DNA of 64,000 bases. Origin: CAWDVK01 sp963805715 (GTDB taxonomy: Bacteria > Actinomycetota > Actinomycetes > Streptosporangiales > Streptosporangiaceae). The notes beneath the pieces are model-generated. The model worked only from the letters and a program-made list of their open reading frames with translations, was not told the DNA's origin and searched no databases. The translations under genes and the position numbers were made by a program. The first letter of the stretch is position 1; each line of letters begins with the position of its first letter. The DNA is taken from NCBI GenBank assembly GCA_963805715.1, contig CAWDVK010000009.1, forward strand, positions 620,001-684,000, written 5' to 3'. Positions 18,662 to 27,040 of this stretch are shown here, one piece after another.

Positions 18662-19768
18662 TCAGCTCGGGCAGCCACCGGCCAGTGCCTTCTTGATGAA
18701 GGTGATGTCGATGTGCGAGGCAATCTGCGCTGCCGTGGGCACGGCGGTGAGCCTGCCCTGCGCGACCAGGAACTTGCCGGTCTGCAGGTAGGCCTGGACG
18801 ATGCGGCTGCCGGGATCATGGAGGGCGGAGCCAAGCCAGTACAGCTGCTGGCTCGGCGGGATGAAGGGATAGCCCCTGGTCGCCGCCACGATCTGGCTGC
18901 CCGGCACGCCCTGCGCGCCGGCGCTGGCGGCCAGGTACTTCGCGGCGTCCGGCCCGGTCATGTCCCGGCTGCCCTGCACCTCGGCGCAGACGTAATCCTG
19001 GACCAGCGCGGGGTCACTGGTAACCACGCTGGTCGCGACCGCGATCACGTCGAGGCCGGGGATGCCGAGCCTGGCGATCTGCTCGGCGTTGACCAGCGAG
19101 TGATAGTGCTTCGCGATCAGGTCGGCGGCCGGGCCGCCGTAGACATAAGCGGAGTCGATCGCGCCGGACAGGGCGGCAGCGCCCGCGGCGGGCTCGCTGG
19201 CGAAGGGGACCACCTTGACCTTGCCGGTCAGGTGCTCCAGCGCCAGGTAGCCCAGCAGCTCGTAGTCCTCCGAGGATCCGACGAGAACGCCGACGGACTT
19301 GCCGGCCAGCTGGCTCGGCGAGGTAACGGAGGGCGGAACGAGTAGCTGGTCGTCATCGAATCCCCAGCCCATCACGACGGTGACTCCGGTGTTGGTGCCG
19401 ATGGCCGCCGTGGCGGGCGGGTTGCCGACGCCGCTGATGGCCTGCACCGCGCCGCTCTTCATCTCGGCGATTGCCGTGACCCCGGCGTCGAACGGCACGT
19501 AGTGCAGCTGGGCGGGGATGAGCTTGGCGAGCGATGGCTGGCTCTCGATAATGCTGTCAGGACTGGCGACAGTGCCCTGGCTCACCGAGATGGTAAAGCT
19601 GGGCAGCGCGGCCGGGCCCGAACTGCCGCCCTGGGTGATGGCCCAGATGACCGCCGCGACGACCACGATGACCACCACGGCGATCCCGCCGTAGATCCGC
19701 CGTCGCTTGCGTTTATAGATCGGCACCGAGGTGCGCGCCGGGGTGTTGACATCAGCTGAGCTGCTCAT
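18662..19768 (-). CDS. ABC transporter substrate-binding protein, taurine/sulfonate type
   Basis: A 368-residue periplasmic-binding-type protein. A cytoplasmic basic stretch (YKRKRRR) is followed by one strong membrane helix (GGIAVVVIVVVAAVIWAI). It thus appears membrane-anchored and lacks a lipobox Cys. The fold is NMT1/TauA-like: FTISVSQGTVASPDSI, then SGAVQAISGVGNPPATAAI, a hinge at LAGKSVGVLVGSSEDY and ALSGAIDSAYVYGGP. Taurine or another alkanesulfonate is the likely ligand because a TauD dioxygenase is encoded upstream in the same operon. AAGG/AGGA elements precede the ATG at 19768. Confidence 0.85.
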   Translation of the reverse strand: MSSSADVNTPARTSVPIYKRKRRRIYGGIAVVVIVVVAAVIWAITQGGSSGPAALPSFTISVSQGTVASPDSIIESQPSLAKLIPAQLHYVPFDAGVTAIAEMKSGAVQAISGVGNPPATAAIGTNTGVTVVMGWGFDDDQLLVPPSVTSPSQLAGKSVGVLVGSSEDYELLGYLALEHLTGKVKVVPFASEPAAGAAALSGAIDSAYVYGGPAADLIAKHYHSLVNAEQIARLGIPGLDVIAVATSVVTSDPALVQDYVCAEVQGSRDMTGPDAAKYLAASAGAQGVPGSQIVAATRGYPFIPPSQQLYWLGSALHDPGSRIVQAYLQTGKFLVAQGRLTAVPTAAQIASHIDITFIKKALAGGCPS

Positions 19769-19888
19769 GGTCCTGCCTTCTTGTCAGGGGAGGCCCGGCG
19801 CAACGCCGGGAGGACTGGCGTCAGGCCGCCGGCGGGAGGCCGGCAAAGCCGCCAGGGACGACCGGGAACTACTCCGGCCCGGCGGGGC

Positions 19889-20818
19889 TCAGCTGTCCGC
19901 GCCGGCGTAGTACGCGGTCGCGTCGCCGCGCAGCGGAATGCTCGGGCGGCCGTCCACGCCGACCGGAACCGGGCCAGCTACGGTGACCCGCTCGCCGCGC
20001 CGGTGCGCGCTGCCGTAGTCGAAGATCGCGTAGTGCTGGGTAGCCCGGTTGTCCCAGATGGCCAGGTCGCCCTCCCGCCACTGCCAGCGGACCGTCTGCT
20101 CGGGCCGGGTGACGTACTCCTGCAGGAGCCTGATCAGGTCGCGCGATGCCTGCGGCGAGAAGCCGAGCACCGTCCGCGCGAAGCCGCCGAGAACCAGGGA
20201 GTGCTCCCCGGTCTCCGGGTGCACCCGGACGGCGGGGTGCTCGGTCTCGAAGACCGTTGAGACGAATTGCTTCTGGGTCGCCTCCAGCGCTGCATCGACA
20301 CGCTCGCCCCGGCCGTAGACCGCCGCGTAGTCGTGGTCGTTGGTGTGCACGATCCGCAGCCGGTCGGCCAGGTCGCGCAGCTCAGCGGGCAGGCTCTGGT
20401 AGGCGGTGACCGTGTTCGCCCAGATCGTGTCCCCGCCGGCCGGCGGGATGACGACGGCATGGAGCAGGGTGAAGGCTGGCGGCCGGTCGACGAAGGTCAC
20501 GTCGGTGTGCCAGTGGTTGGCCCGGCCGCCCTTGCGGGAGTCGATTTCTTCCAGCAGGGGCTGGTCCGGCGGCGATATCAGGGTCGGGTGGCCGAGCGTC
20601 AGCGGGCCGAGCCGCTCGGCGAAGGCGACCTGCCGGGCGTAGTCGAGATGCTGGTCGCGGAGGAAGACGACCTTGTGGTCCAGCAGGGCGCGCCGCACCT
20701 GGGCGACGGTCTCGTCGCTCAGGGCGTCGCCGGCATCGACGCCGGCCAGCTCGGCGCCGATGTTTCCGGCTAGCCTGCGCACGGTGATGCGGGTCGGGGT
20801 GCTGATGGTCTCGGTCAC
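19889..20818 (-). CDS. TauD/TfdA family 2-oxoglutarate-dependent dioxygenase
   Basis: A 309-residue Fe(II)/2-oxoglutarate dioxygenase that would oxidise taurine or a related sulfonate to release sulfite. Iron ligands are visible as HWHTDVTF (H-x-D) and the distal His in NRATQHYAIFDYG, with the 2-oxoglutarate-binding Arg in HRRGERVTVAG. The start is the GTG at 20818 (VTETISTPTRITVRRL), with GAGAGG 8 nt upstream; the longer open frame reaching 20962 runs through the untranslated leader. It is the first structural gene of the operon, about 190 nt after a small leader peptide gene. Confidence 0.92.
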   Translation of the reverse strand: MTETISTPTRITVRRLAGNIGAELAGVDAGDALSDETVAQVRRALLDHKVVFLRDQHLDYARQVAFAERLGPLTLGHPTLISPPDQPLLEEIDSRKGGRANHWHTDVTFVDRPPAFTLLHAVVIPPAGGDTIWANTVTAYQSLPAELRDLADRLRIVHTNDHDYAAVYGRGERVDAALEATQKQFVSTVFETEHPAVRVHPETGEHSLVLGGFARTVLGFSPQASRDLIRLLQEYVTRPEQTVRWQWREGDLAIWDNRATQHYAIFDYGSAHRRGERVTVAGPVPVGVDGRPSIPLRGDATAYYAGADS

Positions 20819-20889
20819 GGGAATGCCTCTCAGGCTCGGGGGAACAGGCGGACTTCGGCAGCCATGGATGGGCATGCGGGCATGGCTTA

Positions 20890-20907
20890 GCCCGGCAGGT
20901 GCCGGGC
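20890..20907 (-). promoter_or_regulatory. Candidate attenuator hairpin between leader peptide and tauD
   Basis: GCCCGGCA and TGCCGGGC are contiguous apart from two bases and form a tight stem. A further GCCGGGC copy at about 20913-20919 offers a competing partner. In the ~190-nt transcribed leader these alternatives could form terminator/antiterminator structures responding to translation of the Cys codon in the leader peptide. The folding is a proposal only. Confidence 0.35.
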
Positions 20908-21007
20908 GGGGCGCCGGGCACGCGGGCAGCTGATGATCAGGAGATTCGGCCGGAGGGCTCACGGGCAGCGTGCCCGGAGCGCGGAAATCAACGACGCGAG
21001 GTAGCGG

Positions 21008-21088
21008 TCAGGACTGCCGGGGACAGAGCGCGCTGGCCACGAGGAGCAGGTCCACGTAGCGGCGCTCGGTACCGTCGTGAGTCGTCAT
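21008..21088 (-). CDS. Cysteine-containing leader peptide (putative attenuator)
   Basis: A 26-residue open frame, MTTHDGTERRYVDLLLVASALCPRQS, immediately before the taurine/sulfonate operon. It has the form of short actinobacterial leader peptides found upstream of sulfur-metabolism operons, with an RRYVDL...VASALC core and a Cys near the C-terminus. There is no ribosome site, but a promoter-like pair ends 6 nt before the ATG, so the message would be leaderless. In mycobacteria, leaderless cysteine-encoding short frames act as cysteine-responsive attenuators. By analogy, ribosome stalling at the Cys codon under sulfur starvation would raise expression of the uptake genes. The peptide match is from memory of the family, not a search. 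Confidence 0.75.
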   Translation of the reverse strand: MTTHDGTERRYVDLLLVASALCPRQS

Positions 21089-21094
21089 AGCTGG

Positions 21095-21123
21095 AGCATG
21101 TCATGACGCTCCGGCCTAGTCAA
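21095..21123 (-). promoter_or_regulatory. Promoter of the leader peptide/taurine operon
   Basis: On the minus strand TTGACT (21123-21118) and CATGCT (21100-21095) are separated by 17 nt, and the ATG of the leader peptide is 6 nt further. Transcription would begin at or next to the start codon. A GTCATGAC palindrome lies in the spacer, flanked by GGAGC and GCTCC, and could bind a regulator. Confidence 0.55.
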
Positions 21124-21256
21124 TATTTCCGACCAGCATTATGGGAATTAGGCTGCTACCAGCGCTCTCCGCTGGCCACTTCGGCAGCTCCCGGCCCGGC
21201 TTGCCGCACTAGTGCCGGCGCGGTACTCCTGGCCCGGATGCGCTTGGTCGCAGGCT

Positions 21257-21293
21257 GCGCCCGTCGCCGCGGGCGCGCCCGGGCGACGGGCGC
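21257..21293 (-). terminator. Hairpin after glyS
   Basis: GCGCCCGTCGCC (21257-21268) and GGCGACGGGCGC (21282-21293) form a perfect 12-bp stem just beyond the glyS stop on the minus strand. The 13-nt loop is itself largely self-complementary. Confidence 0.7.
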
Positions 21294-21323
21294 GGCGGAC
21301 GTCCCGCGCCAGCGGGCCGCCGG

Positions 21324-22712
21324 TCAGCAGCCGGAGAGGCGCTCGGACAGGTAGCCGACGAGGCTGTCGATGCCGATCCGCTCCTGCTTCATCGAGTCGC
21401 GCTCCCGGACCGTCACCGCCTGATCGTCCAGCGTGTCGAAGTCCACGGTCACGCAGTACGGCGTGCCGACCTCGTCCTGCCGGCGGTAGCGGCGGCCGAT
21501 CGCGCTGGCGTCATCGAAGTCGGTGTTCCAGTGCTTGCGCAGCACCGCGGCCAGGTCCCGCGCCTTCGGCGACAGGTCGGCGTTGCGGGACAGCGGCAGC
21601 ACGGCGACCTTCACCGGCGCCAGCCGGTGATCCAGCCGCAGCACGGTCCGCTTCTCCAGGTTGCCCTTCGCGTCCGGCGCCTCGTCCTCGGAGTAGGCGT
21701 CCAGCAGGAACATCAGCATCGAGCGGTCAACTCCGGCGGCCGGCTCGATCACGTACGGCACGAAACGCTCGTTGGTCTCCGCATCCAGGTACGACAGGTC
21801 CTGGCCGGAGGCGCGCGCGTGGGTCGTGAGGTCGAAGTCGGTCCGGTTCGCGATCCCCTCAAGCTCGCCCCACTCGGTGCCGGGGAACCCGTACCGGTAC
21901 TCGATGTCGACCGTCCGCTTCGAGTAATGCGACAGCTTCTCCTGCGGGTGCTCGTACAGCCGCAGGTTGTCCCGGTTCACGCCAAGATCGAGGTACCAGG
22001 CCAGCCGGGTGTCGATCCAGCGCTGATGCCAGTCCTCGTCGGTGCCCGGCCGGACGAAGAACTCCATCTCCATCTGCTCGAACTCGCGCGTGCGGAAGAT
22101 GAAATTACCCGGCGTTATCTCGTTTCGGAACGACTTCCCGACCTGGCCGATGCCGAACGGCACCTTCTTGCGGGAGGTCTGCAGCACGTTCCGGAAGTTG
22201 ATGAAGATGCCCTGCGCGGTCTCCGGGCGCAGGTAGGCCAGGCCGGACTCGTCCTCGGTGGCGCCAAGGTAGGTGCGCAGCATCCCGTTGAACATCCGCG
22301 GCTCGGTGAAGGCTCCCCTGGTCCCGCAGTTCGGGCAGGCGATATCGGCCAGGCCGTGCTCCGGCGGGCGGCCGTGCTTCTCCTCGTACGCCTCCTCCAG
22401 GTGGTCAGCGCGGAACCGGCGGTGGCAGGACTGGCACTCGGTCAGCGGGTCGGCGAACTCGGTCAGGTGGCCGCTGGCCTGCCAGACCTCGGGCGCCAGG
22501 ATGACCGAGGAGTCGAGGCCCACGATGTCGTCTCGCTCCTGCACCATCGAGCGCCACCACTGGCGCTTGATGCTGTTCTTGATCTCGACGCCGAGCGGCC
22601 CGTAGTCCCAGGAGGCGCGCAGGCCGCCGTAGATGTCGCTGGACGGGAAGACGATCCCCCGCCGCTTGGAGAGACTGACGAGGGTCTCCATGCGATCGCT
22701 TCGTTTTGCCAT
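21324..22712 (-). CDS. glyS: Glycyl-tRNA synthetase
   Basis: A 462-residue class II dimeric GlyRS that charges tRNA-Gly. Motif 1 region IYGGLRASWDYGPLGVEIKNSIKRQWW, motif 2 FRNEITPGNFIFRTREFEQMEMEFF and motif 3 GVDRSMLMFLLDAY are present, with a C-terminal anticodon-binding domain. An inserted zinc-ribbon-like element (CQSCHRRF...CPNCG) is seen near residue 90. The ATG at 22712 (MAKRSDRMETLVSLSKRRG) has GGAG 6 nt upstream. Further in-frame ATGs at 22691, 22724 and 22754 exist because GATGGAGACC-like sequence is duplicated. It diverges from a small membrane-protein gene. Confidence 0.96.
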   Translation of the reverse strand: MAKRSDRMETLVSLSKRRGIVFPSSDIYGGLRASWDYGPLGVEIKNSIKRQWWRSMVQERDDIVGLDSSVILAPEVWQASGHLTEFADPLTECQSCHRRFRADHLEEAYEEKHGRPPEHGLADIACPNCGTRGAFTEPRMFNGMLRTYLGATEDESGLAYLRPETAQGIFINFRNVLQTSRKKVPFGIGQVGKSFRNEITPGNFIFRTREFEQMEMEFFVRPGTDEDWHQRWIDTRLAWYLDLGVNRDNLRLYEHPQEKLSHYSKRTVDIEYRYGFPGTEWGELEGIANRTDFDLTTHARASGQDLSYLDAETNERFVPYVIEPAAGVDRSMLMFLLDAYSEDEAPDAKGNLEKRTVLRLDHRLAPVKVAVLPLSRNADLSPKARDLAAVLRKHWNTDFDDASAIGRRYRRQDEVGTPYCVTVDFDTLDDQAVTVRERDSMKQERIGIDSLVGYLSERLSGC

Positions 22713-22901
22713 CAAGGTCTCCATCCGGCTGGCCGTCGGCGGCTTGCGGGACATGCTCGAAGCCCGGGGTTCAGGGGGCGGCGGTGTGGCCAGTTTAGCT
22801 GGGCGCCAGGTCAGCGCGCTGCGAATATAGCCGGCCGCGAGCCGGGCAGGCCGCAGCGAGCCGGGCGTACGCTGGAGCGGACCTGTCAGGAGGGAGCCGG
22901 C

Positions 22902-23255
22902 ATGAGCGCGAACCGGTCGTCGCGGCAGCGCCGCAGGCCGCTGCCGCCTGGCCAGACCCTGTACACGCCGGGCAGCTCGCCAGCCCGCCGGTCCCTGGAG
23001 CAGCGCAGCGCGGCGCCGATGGTGTTCCTGCATCAGCTGCCCGTCTGGCTGCTGCCGCTCATCGCGGTCGCGCTGCTGATCACCGGGCTGGCCGTGCATG
23101 GCGTCATCGGAGCGGCTGCGCTGTGCCTGGTCGCGGTGGCCCTGGGCTGGCTGGCGGCGCTGTCCTGGCCGCGGCTGGGCCCCGGCGGGCGGCTTGGCCG
23201 GATCGCCGCGGTCGCCGTCGTGCTCGCCCTGGCCGCCTTCCGGGCCACCCACTGA
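22902..23255 (+). CDS. Small membrane protein (DUF6703-like)
   Basis: A 117-residue protein with a basic, proline-rich cytoplasmic N-terminus and three hydrophobic segments (LPVWLLPLIAVALLITGLAV, GVIGAAALCLVAVALGWLAALSW and AAVAVVLALAAF). The arrangement, including RSLEQRSAAPMVFLHQLPVWLLP, recalls the actinobacterial DUF6703 family; this name is from memory. AGGAGGG precedes the ATG at 22902. It is divergently oriented to glyS. Function unknown. Confidence 0.7.
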   Translation: MSANRSSRQRRRPLPPGQTLYTPGSSPARRSLEQRSAAPMVFLHQLPVWLLPLIAVALLITGLAVHGVIGAAALCLVAVALGWLAALSWPRLGPGGRLGRIAAVAVVLALAAFRATH

Positions 23256-23431
23256 CCGGCTGACGCCGGCCCGGCCCGCGCCCCGCGGGTGCCGCGTTGC
23301 GGCTGGCCCGCAGGGCTTCTCCCCTGGTGCCCTACTTTCGGCAGGTCCGATCAGGGACCAATGGCCCTCCACAGCCCTCGCGCTGACAGGACAAGCTGCG
23401 CGCAACTGATCGAATACGTGAGGAGGATCAC

Positions 23432-24100
23432 ATGGCTTCCGTCGAGCATCGCGAGCCCGCGCCAGTCACGCCCCGGCCAGCTCCGGTTCCCGCAGCAATC
23501 ACCGGTGTCGTATGGGGGAACTCCGGGCCGCTTGCCCTGGCCGGATTCGCGACCACCACGTTCATGCTCAGCATGATCAACGCCAACATCATCCCCGCTG
23601 CGGTTACCCCGGTCGTCTTCGCCGTGGCGCTCATGTTCGGCGGTCTGGCCCAGCTGATCGCCGGGGTGATCCAGCTGCGGGTGGGAAACACCTTCGGCGG
23701 CGTGCTGTTCACCGGCTTCGGCGCGTTCTGGCTGTCCATCTGGGCCTTCGCCGAGTTCTTCCTCAAGGCCGTGCCACTGCTTCAGGTCGGTCACGCGCTC
23801 GGCCTGCTGCTGTACGGCTTCGGCATCTTCTCTGCCATCATGCTCATCGCCGCGTTCCGCACCAGCATTGCCGTGATCACGGCCCTGGTGCTGCTGACCG
23901 TCGCCCTGTTCGTGCTCGCCGCAGGCAACTACGGGGCGTCCACCGGGCTGATCAAGACCGGCGGGGTGATCGGCCTGGTGCTGGCGGCAAACGCCTTCTA
24001 CCTGTGCCTCGCCGAGCTGTGCGAGGCCACCTACGGCCGCGCGATCCTGCCGATCGGCCCCCTGGCCAAGAAGCCGAACGAATCCCTCGGGGAAGAGTAG
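23432..24100 (+). CDS. Acetate uptake transporter, GPR1/FUN34/YaaH (SatP) family
   Basis: A 222-residue protein with six hydrophobic helices. It begins with the family motif variant NSGPLALAGFATTTFML (usually NPxPLGLxGF) and has the conserved central segments MFGGLAQLIAGVIQLRVGNTFGGVLFTGFGAFWLSIW. It imports acetate/succinate-type monocarboxylates with protons. The ATG at 23432 follows GAGGAGG. The acyl-CoA synthetase 57 nt downstream in the same direction would activate the imported acid, so the pair forms an acetate/propionate assimilation unit. Confidence 0.9.
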   Translation: MASVEHREPAPVTPRPAPVPAAITGVVWGNSGPLALAGFATTTFMLSMINANIIPAAVTPVVFAVALMFGGLAQLIAGVIQLRVGNTFGGVLFTGFGAFWLSIWAFAEFFLKAVPLLQVGHALGLLLYGFGIFSAIMLIAAFRTSIAVITALVLLTVALFVLAAGNYGASTGLIKTGGVIGLVLAANAFYLCLAELCEATYGRAILPIGPLAKKPNESLGEE

Positions 24101-24157
24101 GCGCAGCACGCCCGATCAGGCCGAAAGAGCCTTCCACGTCAAGGAGGACGAGCAGAC

Positions 24158-26044
24158 ATGGGTCGTTATGCCGAAGCGTTCCAGCAGAGCCTCACCGACC
24201 CGGACAAGTTCTGGGGCGCGGCTGCCGGCGGGATCGACTGGTACCGCCAGCCGACGGTCGTGCTGGACAAGTCCAACCCGCCGTTTTACCGCTGGTTCGC
24301 TGATGGCGCGCTGAACACCTGCTTCAACGCGCTGGACCGGCATGTGCGCGACGGCCGCGGCGACCAGGCCGCGCTGATCTACGACAGCCCGGTGACCGGT
24401 ACCGGCCGGACCCTGACGTACCGGCAGCTACTTGACGAGGTCGCGCGGTTCGCGGGCGTGCTGCGCGACCTCGGCACCGGCGCGGGTGACCGCGTGGTCA
24501 TCTACATGCCGATGGTGCCCGAGGCGATCGTGGCGATGCTCGCCTGCGCGCGCCTCGGGGCCGTCCACTCCGTCGTGTTCGGCGGTTTCGCCGCGCCGGA
24601 ACTGGCGGCCCGCATCGACGACGCGGCGCCGAAGGTCGTCGTGTCGGCTTCCTGCGGCATCGAGACCAGCCGGGTGCTGGAGTACATGCCCATCCTGGAC
24701 AAGGCGATCGAGCTGTCGTCGAGGAAGCCGGAGTGCTGCGTCATCCTGCAGCGGCCGCAGGCGAAGGCAACCCTGATCGAGGGCCGGGACGTGGACTGGG
24801 AGCAGGCCATGGCGACCGCCCAGCCGGCCGACTGCGTCCCGGTCGCGGCCACCGACCCGCTCTACATCCTGTACACCTCGGGTACCACGGCCAAGCCGAA
24901 GGGCGTCGTCCGCGACAACGGCGGGCATGCTGTCGTCCTGCACTGGAGCATGGCCAACATCTACGACATCCAGCCCGGCGAGGTGTTCTGGGCCGCCTCC
25001 GACATCGGCTGGGTCGTCGGCCATTCGTACATCGTCTACGCCCCGCTGCTGGCGGGCTGCACCACGGTGCTGTACGAGGGCAAGCCGGTCGGCACGCCGG
25101 ACCCCGGCGCGTTCTGGCGGGTGATATCGGAGCACGGGGTCAAGGCGATGTTCACCGCGCCGACGGCCTTCCGCGCGATCAAGAAGGAGGACCCGAACGG
25201 GGAGTTCACCAGGAAGTACGACCTGTCCGGCTTCCGCTGCCTGTTCCTGGCCGGCGAGCGGCTCGACCCGGAGACCTACCGGTGGGCCGGCGAGCTGCTC
25301 GGCGTACCGGTCGTCGACCACTGGTGGCAGACCGAGACCGGCTGGCCGATCGCGGCCGACCTGATGGGCCTGGATCCCATGCCCACCAAGCCGGGCTCAC
25401 CGACCATGCCGGTGCCCGGCTACGACCTGCACGTCGTCGACCCGGTCAGCGGCGAGGACGTGCCGCCGGGCACGACCGGGGACATCGTGCTGCGGCTGCC
25501 GCTCCCGCCGGGCTGCCTGACCACGCTCTGGGGCGATGACCAGCGATTCATCGACTCCTACCTGGTGCAGTACCCCGGCTCCTACATCACCGGGGACGGC
25601 GGGTTCCGGGACGAGGACGGCTACGTCTACGTGATGGGCCGCACCGACGACGTCATCAACGTCGCCGGGCACCGGCTGTCCACCGGGGAGATGGAGGAGA
25701 TACTGGCCAGCCACCCCGCCGTGGCCGAGTGCGCGGTCATCGGCGTGAACGACCCGCTCAAGGGTCAGATCCCGCGCGGTTTCGTGGTGCTGAAGGCGGG
25801 CGTCGAGACCGACCCCGACGTGCTCAGCGTCGAGCTGGTCGAGCTGGTCCGCGCCCAGATCGGTGCCGTCGCCGCGCTGCGCAAGGTGGACGTCGTCGCC
25901 GGACTGCCCAAGACCCGCTCGGGCAAGATCCTGCGCAAGACCATGCGCGGGATCGCCGACGGCAACGAGAACGAGGCCGTGCCGTCCACCATCGACGACG
26001 TGGCCACCCTGGATGCGCTCCGCCCCACCTTGCGCATGCGCTGA
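24158..26044 (+). CDS. Propionyl-CoA/acetyl-CoA synthetase (PrpE type)
   Basis: A 628-residue AMP-forming acyl-CoA synthetase. Motifs: P-loop YILYTSGTTAKPKGV, A5 WWQTETGWPI, A8 hinge GRTDDVINVAGHRLSTGEMEEIL and the catalytic lysine in GLPKTRSGKILRKTMR near the C-terminus. The N-terminal cap RYAEAFQQSLTDPDKFWGAAA and length match short-chain synthetases; the sequence looks closer to PrpE than to Acs, but substrate choice is not certain. AAGGAGG precedes the ATG. The upstream SatP transporter fits uptake plus activation. Confidence 0.9.
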   Translation: MGRYAEAFQQSLTDPDKFWGAAAGGIDWYRQPTVVLDKSNPPFYRWFADGALNTCFNALDRHVRDGRGDQAALIYDSPVTGTGRTLTYRQLLDEVARFAGVLRDLGTGAGDRVVIYMPMVPEAIVAMLACARLGAVHSVVFGGFAAPELAARIDDAAPKVVVSASCGIETSRVLEYMPILDKAIELSSRKPECCVILQRPQAKATLIEGRDVDWEQAMATAQPADCVPVAATDPLYILYTSGTTAKPKGVVRDNGGHAVVLHWSMANIYDIQPGEVFWAASDIGWVVGHSYIVYAPLLAGCTTVLYEGKPVGTPDPGAFWRVISEHGVKAMFTAPTAFRAIKKEDPNGEFTRKYDLSGFRCLFLAGERLDPETYRWAGELLGVPVVDHWWQTETGWPIAADLMGLDPMPTKPGSPTMPVPGYDLHVVDPVSGEDVPPGTTGDIVLRLPLPPGCLTTLWGDDQRFIDSYLVQYPGSYITGDGGFRDEDGYVYVMGRTDDVINVAGHRLSTGEMEEILASHPAVAECAVIGVNDPLKGQIPRGFVVLKAGVETDPDVLSVELVELVRAQIGAVAALRKVDVVAGLPKTRSGKILRKTMRGIADGNENEAVPSTIDDVATLDALRPTLRMR

Positions 26045-26091
26045 GCCCGGAGGGCCGAGGCGGAGCACGGGAGGACGCAAGGCGGACGACG

Positions 26092-26129
26092 CAGCGGCTG
26101 GCGTCAACTTAGATTGACGCCAGCCGCTG
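26092..26129. terminator. Bidirectional hairpin between convergent genes
   Basis: CAGCGGCTGGCGTCAA (26092-26107) is fully complementary to 26114-26129 with a 6-nt loop, between the 3' ends of the acyl-CoA synthetase and uppS. It probably ends transcription from both sides. Confidence 0.8.
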
Positions 26130-26212
26130 GTTCGGCCGCCCGTAGCCCGGCGGCCGGCCTCGGTCGTTCCCACGCGGCCACGGAGCGAGCAGCGGAACCC
26201 TGAGCGGGCGGA

Positions 26213-27027
26213 TCAGGTCGACTCGGGCGGCGCCCCTGGCTCGGCGACCTGGTTGGGCTGGGCTCCGCCGTAGCGGCGGTCCCGGCACGCGTAGATCTCG
26301 CAGGCCTGCCACAGATGACGCCGGTCGAAGTCGGGGAACAGGGTGTCCAGGAAGACGAACTCGGCGTAGGCGGACTGCCAGAGCAGGAAGTTGGAGGTCC
26401 GCTGCTCCCCCGAGGACCGGATGAAGAGGTCCACGTCCGGGATGCCGGGCTCATCCAGGTAGCGGGCGATCAGCCGCTCGTTCACCTTCTCCGGCCGCAG
26501 CCGCCCGGCGGCCACGTCCGCCGCGATCGCCGCCGCCGCGTCGGCGATCTCCGCCCGGCCGCCGTAGTTCACGCAGAACTGGAGGGTCAGCACGGAGTTG
26601 TGCTCGGTCATCCGCTCGGCGTCCTCCAGCTCGGAGATGACGCTGCGCCAGAGCCGCTGGCGCGGCCCGCCCAGCGGACCCGCACGCCCATCTCGTTGAG
26701 CTGGTCCCGGCGGCGGCGGATCACGTCCCGGTTGAAGCCCATCAGGAACCGGACCTCATCCGGTGACCGGCGCCAGTTCTCTGTCGAGAAGGCGTAGGCC
26801 GACAGGTACGGGATGCCGAGCTCGATCGCGCCCATGATGACGTCGAAGAGCGAGTGCTCGCCCGCCTTGTGGCCCTCGGTGCGCGGCAGCCCGCGCTGCT
26901 TGGCCCAGCGGCCGTTGCCGTCCATCACCAGCGCGACGTGCCGTGGCACCAGGCTGGCCGGGATGCCGGGCGGCCTGGCCCCGCTGACGTGCGGGTCTGG
27001 CGGCCTGACCGGGCGGCTCACCGGCAT
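26213..27027 (-). CDS. uppS: Isoprenyl (undecaprenyl/decaprenyl) diphosphate synthase, frameshifted
   Basis: A cis-prenyltransferase for the lipid carrier of cell-wall synthesis, about 271 residues once repaired. The first part has the catalytic HVALVMDGNGRWAKQRGLPRTEGHKAG motif and AFSTENWRRSPDEV. The second frame carries NYGGRAEI, PDVDLFIRSSGEQRTSNFLLWQSAYAEF and the C-terminus. One base is missing at about 26655-26668; inserting it gives WAGRRQRLWRSVI in one frame. Because the function is normally essential, sequencing error or a second homologue elsewhere is likely. Starts at ATG 27027 or the GTG two codons later, 13 nt after recO. Confidence 0.85.
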
Positions 27028-27040
27028 CCTGCCGGGCGCG

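Noticed and set aside
18199..18834. A separate 211-residue gene over the ABC ATPase start
   Set aside because: Only the short VVIRSVGKTFRR segment is real coding (the ATPase N-terminus); the rest is out of frame because of a one-base shift.
20819..21007. A SAM or cobalamin riboswitch in the taurine-operon leader
   Set aside because: No conserved riboswitch core was recognised; a cysteine leader peptide explains the leader better.
22713..22901. A T-box leader before glyS
   Set aside because: No specifier loop or T-box sequence was seen in the 190-bp divergent region.
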